Below, in pieces: positions 57,471-64,000 of a stretch of DNA of 64,000 bases (position 1 is its first letter; each line of letters starts with the position of its first letter). The DNA is from Halovulum marinum (GTDB lineage Bacteria > Pseudomonadota > Alphaproteobacteria > Rhodobacterales > Rhodobacteraceae): positions 1-64,000 of the forward strand of contig NZ_WIND01000011.1 of assembly GCF_009697225.1 (NCBI RefSeq), in the 5' to 3' direction. The translations under genes and the position numbers were made by a program. The notes below the pieces were generated by a model. The model made no database searches and had not been told where the DNA came from. It saw only the letters and a program-made list of their open reading frames with translations.

Positions 57471-57495
57471 CCGGCCCGCCGGACGGGCGGGCCGG
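57471..57495 (-). terminator. Strong hairpin after sat-cysC
   Basis: CCGGCCCGCC (57471-57480) and GGCGGGCCGG (57486-57495) form a perfect 10-bp GC stem with a 5-base loop, starting 14 bases after the sat-cysC stop in the direction of transcription. There is no T-tract, so it may act as a weak terminator or an mRNA 3'-end stabiliser before tamA. Confidence 0.5.
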
Positions 57496-57508
57496 AAACC
57501 GTGCGCGG

Positions 57509-59215
57509 TCAGCCGGCGATCAGGCCCAGGCTTTCCAGCTTCAGCAGCACCTGGTGGGCGCAGTTGTCCACCTCGATGTTGGTGGTGTCGAGCACCAGCT
57601 CGGCATTCTTCGGCTCCTCGTAGGGGTCCGAGATGCCGGTGAACTCCTTGATCTTGCCGGCGCGGGCCATGGCGTACAGGCCCTTGCGGTCGCGGCGCTC
57701 GCATTCTTCCAGCGGCGTCGCGACGTGGATCTCGACGAAGGTGCCGTAGGCCTCGATCGCCTCGCGCACGGCGCGGCGGGTGGCCTGGTAGGGCGCGATC
57801 GGCGCGCAGATCGCGATGCCGCCGTTCTTGGTGATCTCGGAGGCGACATAGCCGATGCGGCGGATGTTCAGGTCGCGGTGTTCCTTCGAGAAGCCCAGCT
57901 CCGAGCTGAGGTTCTTGCGCACCACGTCGCCGTCCAGCAGCGTCACCGGGCGGCCGCCCAGCTCCATCAGCTTGACCATCAGCGCGTTCGCCACCGTCGA
58001 CTTGCCCGACCCGGACAGGCCGGTGAAGAACACGGTGAAGCCCTGCTGCGCCTTCGGCGGCTTGGTGCGGCGCAGCTCCCTGACCACCTCGGGGAACGAG
58101 AACCACTCGGGGATCTCCAGCCCCTCGGACAGGCGGCGGCGCAGCTCCGTGCCCGAGATGTTGAGGACGGTCAGCCCCTCCTCGATCTCGTCGGCGGGCT
58201 CGTACTGGGCGCGCTCCTGCACATAGACCATGTGCTTGAAGTCGACCATCTCCAGGCCGATTTCTTCCTCGTGCTGGCGGAACAGTTCCTGCGCGTCGTA
58301 GGGGCCGTAGAAGTCCTCGCCGCGGCTGTTCTTGCCCGGACCGGCGTGGTCGCGGCCGACGATCATGTGCGTGCAGCCGTGGTTGCGGCGGATGATGCCG
58401 TGCCAGACGGCCTCGCGCGGGCCGGCCATGCGCATCGCCAGGTTCAGCAGGCTCAGCGAGGTGGTCGAGCTGGGGTACTTGTCCAGCACCGCCTCGTAGC
58501 AGCGCACGCGGGTGAAGTGGTCGATGTCGCCCGGCTTGGTCATGCCCACGACCGGGTGGATCAGCAGGTTGGCCTGCGCGTCCTTGGCGGCGCGGAAGGT
58601 CAGTTCCTGATGGGCGCGGTGCAGCGGGTTGCGGGTCTGGAACGCGACGATCCGGCGCCAGCCCATCTTGCGGAAATAGGCGCGCAGCTCGTTCGGGGTG
58701 TTGCGCAGGCCGCGGTAGTCATAGTGCACCGGCTGCTGGATGCCGGTGATCGGGCCGCCCAGATAGATCTTGCCGGCGGTGTTGTGCAGGTAGTTGACCG
58801 CCGGATGCGCGTCGTCGTCGGCGCCGAACACCTTCGCGGCCTCGTTCGCCTTGTCCGCGATCCACTTGTCCGACACCGACAGGATCGCCAGGATCACGCC
58901 TTCCTGGTCGCGCAGGGCGATGTCCTGTCCGGGCTCGACGCTGTCGGCGAAGGTCTGGTTGACGTCCAGCGTGATCGGCATCGGCCACAGCGTGCCGTCG
59001 GTCAGGCGCATGTTCTCGACGACGCTGTCGTAGTCGGCCTGCCCGAGAAAGCCGTTGAGCGGGAAGAAGCCGCCGTTCATCAGCAGTTCCAGGTCGCAGA
59101 TCTGGCGCGGCGTCAGATCCCAGGACGGCAGCTCGGCGGCCTCCCGCTTCAGCTTCTCGGCACTGTCGTACGAGACGAAGAGCTCCCGGATGGGCATCGT
59201 GTTCGGAGTACTCAT
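57509..59215 (-). CDS. Fused ATP sulfurylase and APS kinase
   Basis: The 568-residue product makes PAPS from sulfate in two steps. Residues 1-380 are a homomeric-type ATP sulfurylase with the active-site FQTRNPLHRAH at 202-212 and GRDHAGPGKN near 295. Residues about 385-568 are the CysC APS kinase, with GLSGSGKST near 398 and the GDVVRKNLSSELGFS segment. Such fusions are common in Rhodobacterales. The PAPS it makes can be reduced for cysteine or used by the three sulfotransferases encoded at 34-46 kb. The ATG at 59215 follows GGGAAA. Confidence 0.94.
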   Translation of the reverse strand: MSTPNTMPIRELFVSYDSAEKLKREAAELPSWDLTPRQICDLELLMNGGFFPLNGFLGQADYDSVVENMRLTDGTLWPMPITLDVNQTFADSVEPGQDIALRDQEGVILAILSVSDKWIADKANEAAKVFGADDDAHPAVNYLHNTAGKIYLGGPITGIQQPVHYDYRGLRNTPNELRAYFRKMGWRRIVAFQTRNPLHRAHQELTFRAAKDAQANLLIHPVVGMTKPGDIDHFTRVRCYEAVLDKYPSSTTSLSLLNLAMRMAGPREAVWHGIIRRNHGCTHMIVGRDHAGPGKNSRGEDFYGPYDAQELFRQHEEEIGLEMVDFKHMVYVQERAQYEPADEIEEGLTVLNISGTELRRRLSEGLEIPEWFSFPEVVRELRRTKPPKAQQGFTVFFTGLSGSGKSTVANALMVKLMELGGRPVTLLDGDVVRKNLSSELGFSKEHRDLNIRRIGYVASEITKNGGIAICAPIAPYQATRRAVREAIEAYGTFVEIHVATPLEECERRDRKGLYAMARAGKIKEFTGISDPYEEPKNAELVLDTTNIEVDNCAHQVLLKLESLGLIAG

Positions 59216-59250
59216 GGTATTTCCCGCGAATGAATGGGCGTGATGGCGCG

Positions 59251-59279
59251 CGTGTAGCAGCACCCCCCGATGCAGTCAA
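59251..59279 (-). promoter_or_regulatory. Candidate promoter of sat-cysC
   Basis: On the minus strand TTGACT (59279-59274) is followed after 17 bases by TACACG (59256-59251); with 16-base spacing the -10 would read CTACAC. This would give a leader of about 30 bases before the ATG at 59215. Confidence 0.5.
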
Positions 59280-59446
59280 AGCCGTCCGGGCAAGGTTGCG
59301 GCGACGCGCGCGCAGACGCGCAACACTTAGCATTTTCCCGGTCGCCGCGTTGGCCGCAAACTGCGACATACCGAAGCATATCGGGTGCAGATCGCCCCGG
59401 CCGTTGCACGTCGCGCGCCCCTCAGATACGAGTGCTTGATTTTCGA

Positions 59447-59992
59447 CTAGTCCACCGGCGCCGGGGCCGTGGCCGCCGGGTGACAGGGCGGCAGGCCATA
59501 GCCCCAGCGCCACGGCAGGCCGGTACAGGGCCCGCCGGCGGCGCGCACCGCCAGGTACATCGCCTCGGCCAGCGCGCCGGCGTCCGGCGACGATCTGGCG
59601 ACGCAGGCCCGCAGCGCCTTGTCCGCCGCCAGCCGGGCGTCGAAACCGGCCCGCGCGGTCCGCGCGCCGCCCGCCGCGTGATAGCTGCGGTCATGGGCGG
59701 TGCAACAGGCCTGCCACGGGGGCTGATCGCCGATCCCGGAAAAGCGGATCCCGGCCTCGCGCCAGAGCGAGGACATGCCGCCGCTGCACCCGTCCGAAAC
59801 GAAGGCCGCGGGCGCGGCGCCTGCCGATACCGCCGCAAGACGGCGGTGCGCCCACATCTCGGCCCGGCGCTCGAGGCCGTGGGCGTCGTGGCGCGCGGAC
59901 AGGTGCAGCACCGCCGCCACCACCAGCGCCGGCGCGCCCAGCAGCAGCAACCCCGTCATCGCCCGCCACCGGGTCCGCCGTGCATTTGCCAT
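59447..59992 (-). CDS. Membrane-anchored protein with phospholipase-A2-like CCxxHD motif
   Basis: The 181-residue product begins with a positively charged tail and one hydrophobic segment (residues 12-30), a signal anchor or uncleaved signal. The remainder should be periplasmic. It contains DGCSGG at 67-72 and WQACCTAHDRSYHAAGG at 93-109. The CCxxHD core matches the catalytic His-Asp motif of phospholipase A2, and the upstream glycine loop could bind calcium. The cysteines suggest disulfides outside the cytoplasm. A good GGAAG site precedes the ATG at 59992. No experimental relative is known to me, so lipase activity is only a suggestion. Confidence 0.65.
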   Translation of the reverse strand: MANARRTRWRAMTGLLLLGAPALVVAAVLHLSARHDAHGLERRAEMWAHRRLAAVSAGAAPAAFVSDGCSGGMSSLWREAGIRFSGIGDQPPWQACCTAHDRSYHAAGGARTARAGFDARLAADKALRACVARSSPDAGALAEAMYLAVRAAGGPCTGLPWRWGYGLPPCHPAATAPAPVD

Positions 59993-60261
59993 CACTTCCA
60001 CCCGGATCGCCTGCCGTTTACCACTGATAGCGCGGCATGGCGGACGCGCCAACGCGCCGGGTGACCGGCAGGGCTTGACCGCTGCGGCGGATTGCGCACA
60101 GCTTTTTGCAGACGCGACGGGCGGACCTTGGGAAAACAGGCACTTGCCGGCCCTGCCCGCGCCCCAAGACCGGAGTCGAGCCGATAGCCAACCGCCTCAT
60201 CCGCACTGCAAAGGCACGCCTGCGGCCGGCTGTCCAGGCGGTCACGCAGTTCCAGAACGAG
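59993..60261. other. Divergent gap before the FlaA1-like gene
   Basis: No additional gene is supported. The plus-strand reading frame of the next gene is open through part of it from a TTG at 60106, but the predicted extra residues look unlike the family. A TTGACC at 60075-60080 could be a -35 element, with no convincing -10 partner. Confidence 0.3.
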
Positions 60262-62127
60262 ATGACCCGCAGCCAGAAGGCGATCGTGCTGCTGTCGCTC
60301 GACGGTCTGGCGATGCTGCTGGCGCTGCTGGTGGCGCTGCAGCTGCGGCTGGGCGATCCGTGGCCGGACCAGTACTTCGCGCAAGGCTACGGGTTGTTCG
60401 CGCTGGTTCCCGCTTTCGGCATGCTGATCAGCTGGATGATGGGCGTGCCGCGCATCGTGCTGCGCAGCTTCGAGCAGCGCGCGCTGTTCCGGCTGGTCGA
60501 GTTCGCCTTCATCATGTCGCTGGTGACGGCGGCGCTGAACACCGGGCTGCAGTTCGGCCTGCCGCGTTCGATCCCCGGCATCTGGGCGGCGGTGTTCCTG
60601 GCCTTCGCGCTGTTCAGCCGGCTGGTGCTGCTGGGTCTGGTCGAGCGGCTGAACATGCTGGGCAGCGCGCGCAAGAACGTGCTGATCTACGGCGCGGGCG
60701 GCACCGGGCAGCAGCTGGCGGCGGCGCTGCGCGGCTCGGCCGAGCACAACCCGGTGGGCTTTCTGGACGACAACCTGGCCCTGCGCCGGACCGAGGTGTC
60801 GGGGCTGCGGGTGTACCCGCCGTCCAGTCTCGGGCAGCTGGTGGCGCGCTACAACATCGCGCAGGTGATCCTGGCGATGCCCTCGGTGCGGCCGGTGGAC
60901 CGGCGCGAGAAGCTGCGGATGCTGTCGAACCTGGGGCTCGAGGTGCTGACGCTGCCGTCGTTCAACGAACTGCTGGATGGCCGCCACCTGGCCGAGCAGA
61001 TCCGGCCGGTGTCGCCCGACGAGCTGCTGGGCCGCGCCGCGGTCAACCTGCGCGGCCCCGAGGTCACCGGCGCCTATGCCGGGCGCACGGTGATGATCTC
61101 GGGCGCCGGCGGCTCGATCGGCTCCGAGCTGACCCGCCAGCTGCTGGTGGCGCAGCCCGCCCGCGTGGTGCTGTACGAGCAGAACGAGTTCGGCCTCTAC
61201 GAGATCGAGAAGGAACTGCGCGCCGCCGGCCACCGGACCGAGATCGTCCCGGTGCTCGGCTCGGTCACCGATCCGCTGCGGGTCGCGCGCACGCTGGGCC
61301 AGCACGGCGTCGAGATCATCCTGCACGCGGCGGCCTACAAGCATGTGCCGATGGTCGAGGCGAACCCGCTGGAAGGGGCGCGCAACAACATCCTCGGCAC
61401 CGCGACGGTGGCCGATGCGGCGCGCGCCGCCGGTGTGCAGCGGTTCATCCTGGTGTCGACCGACAAGGCGGTGCGGCCGACCAACGTGATGGGCGCGACC
61501 AAGCGCATGGCCGAACTGGTGATCCAGGACCGGCAGACCCGCGGCGACGGCGGCACGATCTTCGCCATGGTGCGGTTCGGCAACGTGCTGGGCTCGTCCG
61601 GCTCGGTGATCCCGCTGTTCCGCGAGCAGATCCAGGCCGGCGGGCCGGTGACGCTGACCCATCCGGACGTCACCCGCTATTTCATGACCATCCCCGAGGC
61701 GTCGCAGCTGGTGCTGCTGGCCGGGGCGTTCGCCACCGGCGGCGACGTGTTCCTGCTGGACATGGGGCAGCCGATCCGCATCGCCGACCTGGCGCGCAGC
61801 CTGATCGAGCTGTCGGGGCTGACGGTGCGCGACGCCGACAATCCCGGCGGCGACATCGAGATCCGCATCACCGGCCTGCGCCCTGGCGAAAAGCTGTACG
61901 AGGAAATGCTGATCGGCGGCGCGACGATCTCGACGCCGCACCCGAAGATCAGGCGCGCCGCCGAGGGCCGGCTGAGCCCCGAGGCGCTGGACGCGGCGCT
62001 GGACGGTATCGCCGCGGCGGTGCGCGACGGCGATGCCGGGCGGATGCTGCAGGTGCTCCGGCACGCGGTGCCCGACTACCGGCCGCCGCTCACCCTGGAC
62101 GGCGGCATTGCGCTGCCGGCCGGCTGA
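60262..62127 (+). CDS. FlaA1/WbpM-type nucleotide-sugar dehydratase/epimerase
   Basis: The 621-residue product has four N-terminal membrane helices (about 5-115), a first Rossmann domain with YGAGGTGQQL near residue 143, and a catalytic short-chain dehydrogenase domain with SGAGGSIGSELTRQL near 280. The active site reads STDKAVRPTNVMGATKR near 398, where Met replaces Tyr of the usual YxxxK, as in the UDP-GlcNAc 4,6-dehydratase group. It should make a deoxy-keto sugar nucleotide for a surface glycan. The ATG at 60262 gives the normal short tail before the first helix; the RBS is weak. It may serve the cluster 13 kb upstream. Confidence 0.9.
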   Translation: MTRSQKAIVLLSLDGLAMLLALLVALQLRLGDPWPDQYFAQGYGLFALVPAFGMLISWMMGVPRIVLRSFEQRALFRLVEFAFIMSLVTAALNTGLQFGLPRSIPGIWAAVFLAFALFSRLVLLGLVERLNMLGSARKNVLIYGAGGTGQQLAAALRGSAEHNPVGFLDDNLALRRTEVSGLRVYPPSSLGQLVARYNIAQVILAMPSVRPVDRREKLRMLSNLGLEVLTLPSFNELLDGRHLAEQIRPVSPDELLGRAAVNLRGPEVTGAYAGRTVMISGAGGSIGSELTRQLLVAQPARVVLYEQNEFGLYEIEKELRAAGHRTEIVPVLGSVTDPLRVARTLGQHGVEIILHAAAYKHVPMVEANPLEGARNNILGTATVADAARAAGVQRFILVSTDKAVRPTNVMGATKRMAELVIQDRQTRGDGGTIFAMVRFGNVLGSSGSVIPLFREQIQAGGPVTLTHPDVTRYFMTIPEASQLVLLAGAFATGGDVFLLDMGQPIRIADLARSLIELSGLTVRDADNPGGDIEIRITGLRPGEKLYEEMLIGGATISTPHPKIRRAAEGRLSPEALDAALDGIAAAVRDGDAGRMLQVLRHAVPDYRPPLTLDGGIALPAG

Positions 62128-62142
62128 GCCCGCGCGCCGCGG

Positions 62143-62469
62143 TCAGCCGACCGGCTCGCCCAGCACCTCGATCGCGACCACCCGGCGCACGAACGGCGCC
62201 ATGCCCTTCGGCCCCGAGGTGCGGTCCTTCAGGTGAATCGGGATGTCCGGCCGCCGTGCGGCGATGATCCCGATCAGGTCGCCGCGGATCTTGTCGTCGA
62301 GCCCGGCGCCGATCACGACGCAGCGGATGTTCGGCTCGGCATCGAGCTGCCGCGCCACCTCGTCGCGGTCATGGGCGCCGAGCCACTGGATCGGCAGGTC
62401 TTCCAGCTGCCGGGCGACGTTCTGGATGACGTCCGGCAAGCGTCCGACCAACAGCACAACTGGTTTCAT
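62143..62469 (-). CDS. Small cytoplasmic protein, unknown function
   Basis: The 108-residue product starts MKPVVLLVGRLPDVIQNVAR and has alternating hydrophobic strands and helices (VVIGAGLDDKIRGDLIGIIA, IPIHLKDRTSGPKGMAPFVR) that resemble a receiver- or flavodoxin-like alpha/beta fold. The phospho-acceptor pattern of response regulators is not evident. GGAGG lies just before the ATG at 62469. It is convergent with the FlaA1-like gene, 15 bases away. Confidence 0.7.
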   Translation of the reverse strand: MKPVVLLVGRLPDVIQNVARQLEDLPIQWLGAHDRDEVARQLDAEPNIRCVVIGAGLDDKIRGDLIGIIAARRPDIPIHLKDRTSGPKGMAPFVRRVVAIEVLGEPVG

Positions 62470-62653
62470 CGCGTCCTCCGGTTTGCCGGGACCGGCGGAC
62501 GGTCCCGGGACGGCCATCATATCACAGCCAGGGGGCGTCGCGATGCCGGTCTGCGGGGAAGGGATGCGCGGCATGACCGCTGCCTGCATGGCCGCGGGCC
62601 GTCGCCGGTGCGCCCGCCGGCGCCTGGATCGGGCGCCGCAGGCCACAGGGCGC

Positions 62654-62687
62654 GGGGGCGGGGGCGGACGCGGGGGTCGGCGCGGGG
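62654..62687 (+). other. G-rich tract fitting a G-quadruplex pattern
   Basis: Four G-runs (62654-62658, 62660-62664, 6272-62676 region at 62672-62676, and 62684-62687) are separated by loops of 1, 7 and 7 bases, matching the usual G3+N1-7 rule. It lies in the 295-base gap between the porin terminator and the small unknown gene, a gap that holds no other gene. Confidence 0.4.
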
Positions 62688-62707
62688 CAGTCGCGGGGCA
62701 GTCGCCC

Positions 62708-62740
62708 AAAAAAGAAAGAGCGGGCGCAAGGCCCGCTCTT
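62708..62740 (-). terminator. Rho-independent terminator of the porin gene
   Basis: On the minus strand AAGAGCGGGC and GCCCGCTCTT (plus-strand 62716-62725 and 62731-62740) form a perfect 10-bp stem with a 5-base loop, followed by a T-rich run (TTTCTTTTTT). It begins 25 bases after the porin stop. Confidence 0.9.
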
Positions 62741-62764
62741 CCAATCAGAAGGTTCCGCGTTCGA

Positions 62765-63730
62765 TCAGAACGAGAAGCCCAGACCGAAGCCGGCCCGCGT
62801 GGTCTCGACGCCACCGGAGTCAACCCACGAAGCGGCCGAAACGATCTCGGCGCCACCGCCCAGGTCGTAGGTCACATAGCCCTGGACCACGTCGCGATCC
62901 ATGCCGAAGTCCGAGAACTCGTAACCGAGGGCGAATTCCCAGGGGCCGGTGTTGTAGGCGCCCGAGATGCCATAGCTTTCGCCATCGGTGGCCGAAGCCG
63001 AGGCCGAGTCGGTGTCGAACACTTCGACGACGCCGATGACTTCGAAGCTGCCGAAGCCGACGGTGGCCGAGCCACCGTAGACGTAGGCTTCTTCACCCAT
63101 CAGCTCGGTGTACTGGATACCGGCGCCCAGGTCGAGGGTCGCGGCGCCGAAGTCGCCGCCGTAGGCGATACCCAGGCCGTAGACGTTGTCGGTCAGGTCG
63201 CCGTTGCTGCTGCCACCGGCTTCGTCGTTGAGCGGCATCTGGTCTTCCAGACCCAGCGAGGCCGACAGCACGACCGGACCGAACGCGTAGTCGTAGCGCA
63301 GGATCTCGGGGGCCAGGCCGTCGAAGCCCGTGGTGCCCGAAGCTACGTCGGCCTCGTCCGACAGGCCGCCGGCGTGGATGTTGCTCAGCGCACGGTCGTA
63401 GGCGCCGTCGATGTCACCCATCGACAGGGTGCCGAACGCGCCCGACACGAACACCGAGTTCTCGAAGTCCAGGTTGTCGCCGTCGCCGACTTCGTCCAGG
63501 TCGATGGTCGCACCGAAGGTCAGACCGTTGTCCGTGGCACCCGAGAGGGTGAAGGTGACGTCGATGTCGTTGTGGAAGACAGCGGTTTCGCTGTCACCCG
63601 CAGGATCGTCGATGTTTTCGTAGGTGATACCCATCTCGGCCGAACCAGACAGGCTCACACCGGCATCCTGGGCAAACGCAACACCCGCGAAGCCGACCAG
63701 GGCGGTGGTTGCGAAGAGAACGTTTTTCAT
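62765..63730 (-). CDS. Outer-membrane porin
   Basis: The 321-residue product has a signal peptide (MKNVLFATTALVGFAGVAFA) and a mature part of amphipathic beta strands rich in Asp, Gly and aromatic residues, ending GFGLGFSF with a terminal phenylalanine for BAM recognition. The FENSVFVSGAFGTLSMGDID stretch resembles the constriction-loop region of the Rhodobacter porin family. It forms a passive channel for small hydrophilic solutes. It has its own promoter and terminator and uses more A/T at third positions than neighbours, consistent with high expression. Confidence 0.92.
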   Translation of the reverse strand: MKNVLFATTALVGFAGVAFAQDAGVSLSGSAEMGITYENIDDPAGDSETAVFHNDIDVTFTLSGATDNGLTFGATIDLDEVGDGDNLDFENSVFVSGAFGTLSMGDIDGAYDRALSNIHAGGLSDEADVASGTTGFDGLAPEILRYDYAFGPVVLSASLGLEDQMPLNDEAGGSSNGDLTDNVYGLGIAYGGDFGAATLDLGAGIQYTELMGEEAYVYGGSATVGFGSFEVIGVVEVFDTDSASASATDGESYGISGAYNTGPWEFALGYEFSDFGMDRDVVQGYVTYDLGGGAEIVSAASWVDSGGVETTRAGFGLGFSF

Positions 63731-63800
63731 CGTTTTCCCTCTATTGTGCAGTGTTTCAAGGTGCACCCCTATCCAGGTCCACCCGGACGAGTACGAAAGC

Positions 63801-63829
63801 TAAATGACCAGATCGACCGCGACGGTCAA
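63801..63829 (-). promoter_or_regulatory. Candidate promoter of the porin gene
   Basis: On the minus strand TTGACC (63829-63824) and CATTTA (63806-63801) are spaced by 17 bases, about 70 bases upstream of the porin ATG. The leader would be about 65 bases, long enough for control of translation. Confidence 0.4.
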
Positions 63830-63854
63830 GCATATGGCCGGGAAGCGGAATTGA

Positions 63855-63884
63855 TGTGGCAAGCATTGATGCAGCAATGCCACA
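63855..63884. repeat. Inverted repeat upstream of the porin gene
   Basis: TGTGGCA (63855-63861) and TGCCACA (63878-63884) are perfect inverted arms 16 bases apart; ATT/AAT extends the pairing after a 3-base bulge. It lies just upstream of the candidate porin promoter and about 110 bases before the gene starting at the window edge, so it may be an operator for either. Confidence 0.4.
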
Positions 63885-63991
63885 TATCGCGAAACGGCAG
63901 GTTCGGCGGGCGGATACGGAAATCTCTTGTTCCCGAAGGCGGCAGATTATAGACCTTGCCGCACTGCGAGCGAAGAGACCGAAAGGACACC

Positions 63992-64000
63992 ATGCGTGCC
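63992..64000 (+). CDS. Start of a gene cut by the window edge
   Basis: An ATG at 63992 preceded by GAAAGGACACC, a well-placed ribosome-binding site, probably begins a plus-strand gene. Only M-R-A is visible, so nothing can be said about its product. Confidence 0.4.

Overview
The window looks like a chromosomal segment of a high-GC member of the Rhodobacteraceae (Alphaproteobacteria). Third positions are almost all G or C throughout. Markers typical of that family are a two-gene pntAB transhydrogenase, a fused ATP sulfurylase/APS kinase, a small acidic porin, TamAB, and a pair of genes resembling the head-spike genes of the Rhodobacter capsulatus gene transfer agent (GTA). No insertion sequences, integrases or CRISPR arrays were seen. 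GC does not visibly change between housekeeping and surface-polysaccharide genes, so recent transfer is not indicated. No gene-free stretch exceeds 300 bases.

Layout. 0.1-2.4 kb (minus): a GH13 alpha-glucosidase and an RluA-type pseudouridine synthase, with an inverted repeat in the divergent upstream region. 2.7-8.4 kb (plus): a PaiB-like FMN protein, a small membrane protein, a glutathione S-transferase, an endonuclease/exonuclease/phosphatase-fold protein and a stand-alone FdsA-type formate dehydrogenase. 8.4-13.1 kb: a 51-residue membrane protein, pntA-pntB with a good terminator, and an MscS channel. 13.2-18.4 kb: metK, a MurJ-like flippase, an AsnB-like amidotransferase and an HpcH-type aldolase. 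18.4-25.9 kb: an Entner-Doudoroff operon (zwf, edd, a PPOX-like gene, eda, pgi, an aminotransferase) that contains neither pgl nor gnd.

25.9-47.3 kb is a large surface-polysaccharide region. It contains two very long bimodular glycosyltransferases (GT2+GT4 and GT4+GT2), a priming sugar transferase, a Wzc-like co-polymerase with a degenerate ATP-binding loop, a Wzx-like flippase, three more glycosyltransferases, an OafA-like acyltransferase, a Wzy/WaaL-like ligase and three sulfotransferases of different subtypes. A tRNA-Arg(CCT) lies inside it. PAPS for sulfation could come from the sat-cysC fusion at 57.5-59.2 kb, and a FlaA1/WbpM-type nucleotide-sugar enzyme lies at 60.3-62.1 kb. The simplest reading is an O-acetylated, sulfated exopolysaccharide or O-antigen (inference).

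The most interesting feature is at 45.8-47.3 kb. Two translationally coupled genes beside the polysaccharide cluster resemble GhsA and GhsB, the spike base and spike fibre that in R. capsulatus let GTA particles bind capsular polysaccharide. Here the putative spike fibre carries an SGNH esterase domain, and the cluster carries an O-acyltransferase that could make its substrate. A Crp/Fnr-type regulator gene lies directly upstream.

47.5-64 kb: the Crp/Fnr regulator, an orphan branched-chain-amino-acid-type binding protein, a BrkB/YihY protein, TamB and TamA, sat-cysC, a small secreted or anchored protein with a phospholipase-A2-like CCxxHD motif, the FlaA1-like enzyme, a small unknown protein and a porin. 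A plus-strand gene probably begins in the last nine bases.
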